Source: Bacteroidales bacterium UBA6828
Lineage (GTDB): Bacteria; Bacteroidota; Bacteroidia; Bacteroidales; Paludibacteraceae
Direction of reading: 5' to 3'
Assembly (NCBI GenBank): GCA_002452095.1
Contig: DKEG01000052.1
Coordinates: forward strand, 4,413-20,615
Length of the DNA: 16,203 nt
Shown: positions 1 to 5,215 of the stretch, piece by piece
Layout of the letters: each line of letters opens with the position of its first letter
How positions within the stretch are numbered: the stretch's first letter is position 1
Made by a program: the position numbers and the translations under genes
The notes under the pieces: model-generated
Database searches by the model: none
What the model saw: the letters and a program-made list of their open reading frames with translations, nothing else
What the model was told of the DNA's origin: nothing

Positions 1-5
1 GACCT

Positions 6-76
6 TATCTTTCCAAATATCTACGGAAAAAGCCCACGCGTGAACGTGAGCATTCGGCTTTTTCCTTGGAAAGATA
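6..76 (-). other. Long interrupted inverted repeat (structured RNA, leader or terminator)
   Basis: The outer arms, TATCTTTCCAA at 6-16 and TTGGAAAGATA at 66-76, are perfect 11-bp complements. The inner arms, GGAAAAAGCC at 25-34 and GGCTTTTTCC at 56-65, are perfect 10-bp complements. On the right arm the two stems are contiguous; the left arm has an 8-base bulge (17-24). The 21-base apical part contains CACG/CGTG pairing (35-38 with 45-48). No long T-run follows on either strand, so it is not a textbook terminator. It lies downstream of the leftward promoter-like site at 221-252, so it may be part of a leftward transcript whose gene is outside the window. Confidence 0.5.
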
Positions 77-79
77 TAG

Positions 80-106
80 TTCTAAAAAGTGTCCAGTTTT
101 TTAGAA
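80..106. other. Perfect 9-bp hairpin with 9-base loop
   Basis: TTCTAAAAA at 80-88 pairs exactly with TTTTTAGAA at 98-106 around the loop GTGTCCAGT. On the plus strand the 3' arm carries six T. It could be a weak terminator, or part of the same structured unit as the inverted repeat at 6-76, which ends four bases before it. An insertion-sequence end is also possible but I cannot recognise one. Confidence 0.4.
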
Positions 107-220
107 ACCAAGTATTAGAGCAAAACGCTTTATATAATATGTCGGTGCATCGCCTTACCGATGCGCAGTTATGCCATAGGCGGTATGTTTAGTTGGTTGA
201 TATTTTATCATTTACGGGTG

Positions 221-252
221 CAAAGATACACGTTTTTAAGCAAATATGCAAG
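221..252 (-). promoter_or_regulatory. Leftward Bacteroidota-type promoter candidate
   Basis: On the minus strand TATCTTTG (228 to 221) matches the Bacteroidota -7 consensus TAnnTTTG exactly and is followed by CACCC. A CTTG, one mismatch from TTTG, lies 20 bases upstream (252 to 249). Transcription would start near 214 and run left through both hairpins and off the window edge. The served gene is not visible. Confidence 0.45.
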
Positions 253-388
253 AGGTGTTGGCAGTTTGATGGTTTGCGATGGGCGACTGGGGTTGGCAAT
301 GTATAGAGCGGGCGATGGTATTGCCCTGCTAAGAAACGATACTGATAAACATATAATTGCCGTATAATTGACCACGAATTTCTGCTTT

Positions 389-450
389 CCGTTAAAGCCC
401 ATTAAAGAGCCATTAAAACATTAATTTCCATATAATTAGCCATTAATCTC
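389..450. repeat. Degenerate CCATTAA tandem repeat
   Basis: Successive units beginning CCGTTAAAG (389), CCATTAAAGAG (399), CCATTAAAACA (410), CCATATAATTAG (near 428) and CCATTAATCTC (440) tile this AT-rich stretch. Two consecutive units are exactly 11 bp long, the same period as repeats elsewhere in the window. No gene overlaps it. Confidence 0.5.
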
Positions 451-459
451 TTCTCAATT

Positions 460-480
460 GACGACGCGAGCCGCGTCGTC
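460..480. repeat. Perfect GC-rich palindrome (9-bp stem, 3-base loop)
   Basis: GACGACGCG at 460-468 pairs exactly with CGCGTCGTC at 472-480 around AGC. It stands in AT-rich intergenic DNA. The plus strand continues with CCCCC rather than T and the minus strand with AATTGAG, so it lacks the U-tract of an intrinsic terminator. It resembles a REP-type extragenic palindrome more than a terminator; copy number in the genome would decide. Confidence 0.5.
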
Positions 481-617
481 CCCCAACCGTTAATCCATTC
501 GGTGCGGGGACAATCAGCAATGTACCACGTGCAATAGCAAACGAATGAACAAATGACGAGTAATCGTAACCCAAGGTATAACTCAATAACTCATTGCACA
601 TCGTACAACGCCAATCT

Positions 618-650
618 ATCCCTTGCGCATCCCCTGCTTATCCCTTGCTG
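618..650. repeat. Three tandem 11-bp repeats
   Basis: ATCCCTTGCGC (618-628), ATCCCCTGCTT (629-639) and ATCCCTTGCTG (640-650) are three adjacent 11-mers of the form ATCCCyTGCnn. They resemble the 11-mers ATCCTATGCGC/T at 15729-15750, more than 15 kb away. Confidence 0.7.
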
Positions 651-683
651 TTTTTATCGGTTCTGCCTCGGGACCTGCGTATA

Positions 684-778
684 GGATAACCGAAACATAA
701 CCGATAGATATGAATACTTTCGTAATACTTTCGAGGTACTCTGACCGTACCCACGCTATACCCTCGGCGTATCCTTCG
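684..778. repeat. Degenerate 11-bp-period repeat block overlapping a gene end
   Basis: Two units GGATAACCGAA and ACATAACCGAT (684-705) are followed after a 7-base gap by six 11-mers in phase (713-778): AATACTTTCGT, AATACTTTCGA, GGTACTCTGAC, CGTACCCACGC, TATACCCTCGG and CGTATCCTTCG. Position 3-4 of each of the six is TA. The last three units overlap the final codons and stop of the minus-strand gene ending at 756, so the repeat has supplied the C-terminal residues of that protein. Confidence 0.65.
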
Positions 779-1190
779 GGCAAGTGCAGCGGCAGGGGAC
801 GAAGCAGAGTCCGAGGAGGGCGGCACCGAGGGTGGAGGTCAGTTCGAGCGGGGTGAAGTCCGACAGCAGGGCTATCACACCGACCACGGCACGGAGTAGG
901 AACACCACGCACGTGAACCACACCACCCATGTCTGCAAAGGCAGCCTGCGGACAGCACCGCTATACGCCAGCGCATAGACACCCGCAAGGGTGAAACACA
1001 GGACGATGCCCACCGTGATGAAATACGGCAGCGGTTGCCATAGCGAAGCCAACGTCTGCATCTGTGGCGTGATACCGTAGAGATCGAAAGCCTGCCACAG
1101 AAAGCCCATACAAGCCAAGTGCCCGAGGGCAAGGGCGAAACAGAGTGCCGCCCCGATACGAAAGCGGACAGTAAAGAAATTCTTGCGCAT
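756..1190 (-). CDS. Small four-helix inner-membrane protein of unknown function
   Basis: A 144-residue protein that I do not recognise. Four hydrophobic stretches are visible, at about residues 10-32 (GAALCFALALGHLACMGFLW), 50-75, 85-110 and 115-133, so it is probably an integral inner-membrane protein. The basic N-terminus (MRKNFF) precedes the first helix. The C-terminus is Cys-rich (CFVPCRCTCP) and its last residues are encoded by 11-bp repeats, so the natural end may be altered. It starts 27 bases after the stop of the outer-membrane protein at 1218-3701, on the same strand, and is probably the last gene of the tetR-led operon. Its job may be linked to that receptor, but nothing in the sequence states a substrate. 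Confidence 0.7.
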   Translation of the reverse strand: MRKNFFTVRFRIGAALCFALALGHLACMGFLWQAFDLYGITPQMQTLASLWQPLPYFITVGIVLCFTLAGVYALAYSGAVRRLPLQTWVVWFTCVVFLLRAVVGVIALLSDFTPLELTSTLGAALLGLCFVPCRCTCPKDTPRV

Positions 1191-1217
1191 ATTTATTGTC
1201 CTAACTTAGTCTAACCA

Positions 1218-3701
1218 TTATTGGTTGACGCTGCCGCCACTGCCGAGACGCGAAGACTCGTCGAGGTCACCCACCTTGCGGTGTTTGACATACTGCTGCT
1301 GACCGAACATCCACGTGAGGGAGACCGTTACTCTCTGGTTGCGGTATTCCTGTCGGGTGTAACTTCGGTTGCCTTCTGCCAAGCCGAGCGACTCGTTGCT
1401 GCCGTGCATGGAGCGCAACAGGTCTTGCACCTGCAAGTTGAATATCAGCCCTTTCTCACGCCACATCTTGCGCACGGCTGCCGACATATAGTAGAATGCA
1501 TCCTGGCTGTTGTAGCCGTTCACCATAGGCGCAGTGTAAGAGCCGTCCACGGAGAGCGTCCAGTCTTTGGGCAGGTAGGCGTTGAGGGTTGCCGAGCCGT
1601 AGCCCCAGTGGTTGCGGTTGTCGTAGAGTCCGTCGTAGGAGCGGTTGATGAAGTGGTAGTAACCGCCGTTGAGCGTGAGGGCAAGCCATGCGCCCTGCAT
1701 AGTGCGGCTGCCGTCGTCGCCCGTTACGAACTTAGGCACGATAGGCAGTTCGGTGAGCGACAGGTTGCCACCGTGGGTGGTACAGGTACCAAAGTTGAGC
1801 CACTTCATACGCCCGTCGCCGTTAGGAAGCACCTCCATGCGCTGCGAGAACATATCCTGCGTGTGCGAGAAGTTGAACGCCAACGACACGTACTGCGAGT
1901 AGAAGAAGTTGAGGTCCACCTGGTTGTTGAACTCGGGGGTCAGTTCGGGGTTGCCCTCGGAGTAGTTGTGGGCATCGATGTAGGTGCGGAAGGGGTTGAG
2001 TTGGTAGTAACTCGGTCGTTTGATACGGCGCGTGTAGGACACGTTCATCGCCCACTTGTCCGTAGGGTTGTAGCCGAGGAAGGCAGTGGGGAAGAGGTTG
2101 AAATAGTCCTTGACGGATGTGCTGTCCGCCGAAATCCAGTTGCCGTTGGAGTGGGTGTACTCGCCGCGGAGTCCGAGTTTGGCGTTGAAGTGCTGCCCGA
2201 ACTGCTTAGCCACAGAGATATAGAGGGCTGCCACATGCTCGGAGTAGGTGAAGTTGGAGGGTGTAGAAGAAATGCCCTTGCCGTTGAGCAGGCTGTCGGT
2301 GGTCATGCGGTTGTCGGTGTTGGAGAGTGCCCACTTGGCACCGGTCTCAATCATACCCGTCTGCCAGAAGCGTGTCTGGAAATCGAGTTTGGCAGAGTAG
2401 ATGTCCACTATCTGGTTGGTGTTGATTTTCAGTCCCGTATGCAGCACCGAGTCAGGGCGTGTGGGATAGGTGTAGGTGTTGCTCTGGTCGTTGGTCTGAT
2501 CCCAGCCGTTGCGGTTGTAGTCGATATTGGCAGTCAGTTCGCGCTCCAGGGAATCGTTGAAGACATGGGTGTAGTTGAGGTTGGCGGTGTACTGCTGCGA
2601 GAACATCGGGCTGCTGATAGTGAGCATGGAGTTCTCCGTGATGTCGTTGCCCACCTTGGTGTAGCCGTAGCCGCGTCCGTCGGGAACGTCCTGCTTCATA
2701 AGCATGATAGGTGCCTGAAAGATAAAACCGAAGGTATTGACGGAGTCGATGAACCAGTCGTTGCCAATCTTCGCCATATAGTACTGGAAAGCGCAGTCGT
2801 ACTCGGAGTTGTCATAACGCTCGGTGGTCACGGAGTCCACCGGATTGAGGTAGGTTGAGCCGATTTCCACGCCGACATTCTGGTTGGTATAGACCTGCGT
2901 CAGGCTACCGAAGGTGTAGGTCTTCTTGGTGCGGTAGTTGAGGTTGAGCGAGAACATATCCATATTCTGCCACTTGTTCACGTCCTTGTAGTACATACCG
3001 CCGTACGCCGCCGAGAGTGTACCATTCAGCCCCTGCATCATGTTGCGCTTGGTCTTGATGTTGATGATACCGCCTTGCCCCGAAGCATCATATTTCGCCG
3101 AGGGATTGGAGATAATCTCTATCTTCTCGATGGTGCTGCCGTCGGTACCCTCAAGCATGGCTTTGAGTTGCTGTCCGCTGAGGTAGGACGGACGCCCGTC
3201 AATATAGACCTCCACGGATTTGCCGTTGACGGTTACATTACCGTCTTTGTCTACGTTCACGCCCGGTGCTTTCTTGAGGAGGTCTTTGCCGTTGCTGCCC
3301 ATAGCGAAGGGCGAGTTGCTGACGTTGAGCACTATCTTGTCGAACTGCCGCTCGATGAGTTGCTTCTTGGCTTTGACTTCCACCTCGCCGAGTTGTTCGG
3401 TCTCTTCGCGGAGGGTCAGAAGCAGGTCTTTGCTGCCCGTCTTGACGGATTGGCAGACGGTTTGGTAGCCTATGAAAGAGACTTGCAACAGGTATTTGCC
3501 GCTTGGCGCGGAGAGTGCGAAAGCACCCGCGTCGTCGGTGATAGCCCCCGTAACAAGGCTGCTGTCCGAGCGCAGCAGGCTGACGGTGGCATACGCCACG
3601 GGATTGGATTGGGTGTCCTGCACCTTGCCTGAGATATTCGTTTGGGCAAAGGAAACCATGGCACACATCAGTGCCACACTGAAAGTAATGATACGTTTCA
3701 T
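1218..3701 (-). CDS. Outer-membrane beta-barrel protein, TonB-receptor-like, with carboxypeptidase-regulatory-like domain
   Basis: This 827-residue protein begins with a signal peptide (about 1-19, ending VSFA before QTN). A carboxypeptidase-D-regulatory-like beta-sandwich follows (about 22-98, ISGKVQDTQSNPVAYATVSL). Next comes a plug-like region (about 105-220) with the motif KKAPGVNVDKDGNVTVNGKS and the VYIDGRPSYLSG stretch. The rest is a large beta barrel rich in aromatic strand repeats. The layout matches the Bacteroidota OMP_b-brl_3 outer-membrane family rather than SusC. The C-terminal tail KHRKVGDLDESSRLGSGGS after the last strand is typical of that family as I recall it. The gene lies 22 bases downstream of a tetR gene and 27 bases upstream of a small membrane-protein gene on the same strand, implying repressor-controlled expression. 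The substrate is unknown; small-molecule uptake or envelope remodelling are both possible. Confidence 0.88.
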   Translation of the reverse strand: MKRIITFSVALMCAMVSFAQTNISGKVQDTQSNPVAYATVSLLRSDSSLVTGAITDDAGAFALSAPSGKYLLQVSFIGYQTVCQSVKTGSKDLLLTLREETEQLGEVEVKAKKQLIERQFDKIVLNVSNSPFAMGSNGKDLLKKAPGVNVDKDGNVTVNGKSVEVYIDGRPSYLSGQQLKAMLEGTDGSTIEKIEIISNPSAKYDASGQGGIINIKTKRNMMQGLNGTLSAAYGGMYYKDVNKWQNMDMFSLNLNYRTKKTYTFGSLTQVYTNQNVGVEIGSTYLNPVDSVTTERYDNSEYDCAFQYYMAKIGNDWFIDSVNTFGFIFQAPIMLMKQDVPDGRGYGYTKVGNDITENSMLTISSPMFSQQYTANLNYTHVFNDSLERELTANIDYNRNGWDQTNDQSNTYTYPTRPDSVLHTGLKINTNQIVDIYSAKLDFQTRFWQTGMIETGAKWALSNTDNRMTTDSLLNGKGISSTPSNFTYSEHVAALYISVAKQFGQHFNAKLGLRGEYTHSNGNWISADSTSVKDYFNLFPTAFLGYNPTDKWAMNVSYTRRIKRPSYYQLNPFRTYIDAHNYSEGNPELTPEFNNQVDLNFFYSQYVSLAFNFSHTQDMFSQRMEVLPNGDGRMKWLNFGTCTTHGGNLSLTELPIVPKFVTGDDGSRTMQGAWLALTLNGGYYHFINRSYDGLYDNRNHWGYGSATLNAYLPKDWTLSVDGSYTAPMVNGYNSQDAFYYMSAAVRKMWREKGLIFNLQVQDLLRSMHGSNESLGLAEGNRSYTRQEYRNQRVTVSLTWMFGQQQYVKHRKVGDLDESSRLGSGGSVNQ

Positions 3702-3704
3702 TAT

Positions 3705-3739
3705 ACTAATTATGAATTAAGAATTACGAATTATGAGTT
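3705..3739 (-). repeat. Five tandem 7-bp repeats (AnGAATT type) between tetR and its downstream gene
   Basis: On the plus strand the units are ACTAATT, ATGAATT, AAGAATT, ACGAATT and ATGAGTT, each 7 bp and in phase. The block ends three bases from the ATG of the outer-membrane protein gene (3701) and encodes the last residues and stop of TetR. A related block lies just upstream of the tetR start (4343-4370). It occupies the place where a ribosome-binding site would be; no Shine-Dalgarno sequence is visible. Confidence 0.75.
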
Positions 3740-4332
3740 AACGGACTTGGAGGAGTCGTTCCTTCCTCTATATGGTGTTTGCCACTCTTGTAGTAGGCAA
3801 GGGTGGCAGAGAACTGGTCGCGCAGTATGGTTTCCACTTCCTCGCGGGTGAAGTTGCGCACGCCGTTGGTGATGAGTGAGCAGAGACCGAGATTGAATAT
3901 CATCATATGGTCGAAAAAGGCGACGGCATCGTCGTCGGAGAGTTGGTAGTCGGTTTGGTATTGCTTTGTCATAATCTGTGATAACTCGGGCAGGGGAGTC
4001 ATTTTGTTTCCTCTCCAGTGGATTAGTTTGTATAAGTTGGGTTCGTCCTGTGCAAACTGTACGATGCACATACCCATACGCTTGGCTGCGGGTTCCGGGC
4101 TGTGCGTGTCGCGGGCGATACGTACACGCTCGGCGAACCGTCGGGAGACCTCCTCGCGCACGGCGGTGAGGAGTTCCTCCATGTTGCGGAAGGCGGTGAA
4201 GAGGGGGCGCGAGGAGCAACCCATATACTCGCCGAGGTCGCGGGCGTTGATGCAGTCGGGTCCCTTTTCCCGCACCATATTTATTGCCGCTTCGATAATC
4301 ATCTCACGGGTAAACTGTACTTTACGAGGCAT
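3724..4332 (-). CDS. TetR/AcrR-family transcriptional repressor
   Basis: This 202-residue protein has an N-terminal TetR-type DNA-binding domain. Helix 1 is about residues 8-24 (TREMIIEAAINMVREKG). The helix-turn-helix is about 28-50 (INARDLGEYMGCSSRPLFTAF), followed by the family's typical MEEL start of helix 4. The remaining 140 residues are helical and divergent, as expected for a ligand-binding and dimerisation domain; the ligand cannot be read. The last residues (SPLTHNS) come from a 7-bp repeat tract, so the C-terminus is probably not functionally conserved. It leads an apparent operon with the outer-membrane protein and small membrane protein downstream. A promoter (4443-4474) and repeated ATCTGTTATA sites between promoter and start suggest autoregulation. 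Confidence 0.88.
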   Translation of the reverse strand: MPRKVQFTREMIIEAAINMVREKGPDCINARDLGEYMGCSSRPLFTAFRNMEELLTAVREEVSRRFAERVRIARDTHSPEPAAKRMGMCIVQFAQDEPNLYKLIHWRGNKMTPLPELSQIMTKQYQTDYQLSDDDAVAFFDHMMIFNLGLCSLITNGVRNFTREEVETILRDQFSATLAYYKSGKHHIEEGTTPPSPLTHNS

Positions 4333-4342
4333 GATTCTAATG

Positions 4343-4370
4343 ATGAATTATGAACAACGAATGATGAATT
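4343..4370 (-). repeat. Four tandem 7-bp repeats (AYGAATT type) upstream of tetR
   Basis: On the plus strand the units are ATGAATT, ATGAACA, ACGAATG and ATGAATT. The block starts ten bases upstream of the tetR start codon. It shares unit sequence and orientation with the block at 3705-3739, so both minus-strand genes are preceded directly by the same repeat family. Confidence 0.7.
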
Positions 4371-4382
4371 AATACTTTGTAT

Positions 4383-4433
4383 ATCTGTTTGTTATAAGTA
4401 AAACATCTGTTATACAATATCTGTTATATAACA
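4383..4433. promoter_or_regulatory. Candidate TetR operator: repeated ATCTGTTATA plus a 12-bp palindrome
   Basis: ATCTGTTATA occurs at 4405-4414 and again at 4419-4428, 14 bases apart. A shorter ATCTGTT is at 4383-4389. The last copy merges into the perfect palindrome TGTTATATAACA (4422-4433). All lie between the tetR promoter -7 box and the tetR start codon, where a bound repressor would block transcription. Binding by this TetR is inferred from position and symmetry only. Confidence 0.5.
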
Positions 4434-4442
4434 AACGTTGCG

Positions 4443-4474
4443 CAAAAGTACTGCTATTATCCGACCTGTGCAAA
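4443..4474 (-). promoter_or_regulatory. Bacteroidota-type promoter for the tetR operon
   Basis: On the minus strand TTTG (4474 to 4471), exactly 20 bases, then TACTTTTG (4450 to 4443), matches the Bacteroidota consensus TTTG-N19-21-TAnnTTTG. Transcription would begin near 4437, giving a leader of about 100 bases that contains the operator-like repeats. The -33 box itself sits inside a second -7-like TATATTTG (4478 to 4471). Confidence 0.7.
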
Positions 4475-4587
4475 TATATAGTATGTTTTCGCAAAATTGC
4501 AATATATAGTTAGCAAAACGCACCTTTATACCTATGGTAGTATAGAAACACACAGGCAGCACACAGCCTCCGGCATCGCATCTATCG

Positions 4588-4609
4588 CCCTACCACTACC
4601 CTACCACTC
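4588..4609. repeat. Two tandem 11-bp repeats
   Basis: CCCTACCACTA (4588-4598) and CCCTACCACTC (4599-4609) are adjacent 11-mers differing only in the last base. The unit is unlike the other 11-mers in the window, but the period is the same. Confidence 0.6.
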
Positions 4610-4742
4610 CTTGTTCATCAACCATCTTTACAAGGCTGTTACATCAACCTGTTGCCTACATCATACGGAATATAGCGGATTGTTATATGCACATTGCAAT
4701 TTATACATTTTGTATTAAAAACAACAAAATAATCAGACAAAA

Positions 4743-4774
4743 TTTGCTCAGTTCAACAAAACGCCGTATATTTG
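4743..4774 (+). promoter_or_regulatory. Bacteroidota-type promoter for the Cys/His protein-receptor-lipoprotein operon
   Basis: TTTG at 4743-4746, 20 bases, then TATATTTG at 4767-4774 fits the consensus exactly. The -7 box ends 37 bases before the ATG at 4812. No recognisable metal-regulator box was identified around it. Confidence 0.75.
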
Positions 4775-4811
4775 CAGCGTTTTTAGACAAAAAGATAGCA
4801 TACGCTCATCT

Positions 4812-5177
4812 ATGAAGAGACGGTTGTACACACAGTTTGTGGCGGTATTGCTGCTGGCAGTATATGCGCAGGTGCTGTTGGTGAAGGATTTTCACCGGCA
4901 TGATGTGTGTGCAGAGATGACGCCCGTCTGCTGTTCCGTCGCCGCTTTGGATGATGCACAGCCCTGTTCCTCCACTGCGGTACTGACAGACGATTGTGCA
5001 GACGACCATCATTGTCCGATATGCGACTTTACCTTCTCGCTGTCCACGGCGGCGGTTGGCTACGTGCAATCGCCCGTGTCGGTATGGTTTGCCACTCTTT
5101 TGGCGGGAGAGTCAGTCTCGCCCATATATACATTTTCCCACTATTATTCTCTTCGCGCTCCGCCTGTGGCAGGTTGA
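4812..5177 (+). CDS. Small Cys/His-rich exported or membrane-anchored protein
   Basis: A 121-residue protein with an N-terminal hydrophobic segment (about 8-24, VAVLLLAVYAQVLLV) that may be a signal peptide or anchor. A Cys/His-rich stretch follows: C33, C40, C41, C52, C62, C68 and C71, with H28, H30, H66 and H67, including DDHHCPIC. A second hydrophobic stretch lies near residues 85-100, and the protein ends YSLRAPP. Small proteins with this kind of HxxC/CxxC patch and an RAPP-type end occur next to TonB receptors in Bacteroidota as I recall, but I know of no assigned function. It is first in the operon, 38 bases upstream of the receptor at 5216. A metal-binding or metal-delivery role is an inference from composition and context. 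Confidence 0.75.
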   Translation: MKRRLYTQFVAVLLLAVYAQVLLVKDFHRHDVCAEMTPVCCSVAALDDAQPCSSTAVLTDDCADDHHCPICDFTFSLSTAAVGYVQSPVSVWFATLLAGESVSPIYTFSHYYSLRAPPVAG

Positions 5178-5215
5178 TATTGTAGTATCAATCCTATTAT
5201 TTACAGACAGAGACT

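Larger units (their letters stand above)
1..755. other. Long gene-free region with inverted repeats and short tandem repeats
   Basis: I see no credible gene in this stretch. The short open frames (for example 161-367 plus and 208-402 minus) lack recognisable protein features and sit across inverted repeats. What it does hold, left to right: two strong hairpins (6-76 and 80-106), a smaller one at 147-164 (GCATCG, six bases, CGATGC), a leftward promoter-like site (221-252), degenerate CCATTAA repeats (389-450), a perfect 9-bp hairpin (460-480), and 11-bp-period repeats (618-778) that run into the 3' end of the next gene. No tRNA-like arm or rRNA sequence was seen. Confidence 0.6.
4333..4811. 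other. Divergent intergenic region with promoters in both directions
   Basis: About 480 bases between the leftward tetR operon and the rightward metal-uptake-type operon. It holds 7-bp repeats (4343-4370), operator-like repeats (4383-4433), the leftward promoter (4443-4474), a direct repeat AATATATAGT (4473-4482 and 4501-4510) whose first copy overlaps the leftward -33 box, two 11-mers (4588-4609), and the rightward promoter (4743-4774). The short open frame 4497-4718 has no features of a real protein. Nothing recognisable was seen in 4610-4740. Confidence 0.6.

Noticed and set aside
80..106. Left-edge hairpin as an insertion-sequence terminal repeat
   Set aside because: No transposase, no partner inverted repeat and no target duplication are visible in the window.
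161..402. Small open frames on both strands (68 and 64 codons)
   Set aside because: No recognisable features, mutually overlapping, and crossing a promoter-like site; more likely non-coding.
1221..2858. Long plus-strand open frame (545 codons) opposite the outer-membrane protein gene
   Set aside because: It lies wholly antisense to a gene with clear family features, and its translation is a low-complexity Val/Glu/His-rich sequence typical of a GC-biased shadow frame.
3740..3775. Degenerate fourth copy of the palindromic element at the 3' end of tetR (GGAGGAGTCGTTCCTTCCTC)
   Set aside because: It has partial likeness to the second hairpin of copy A but lacks the CCCCCTC/GAGGGGG stem; too weak to claim.
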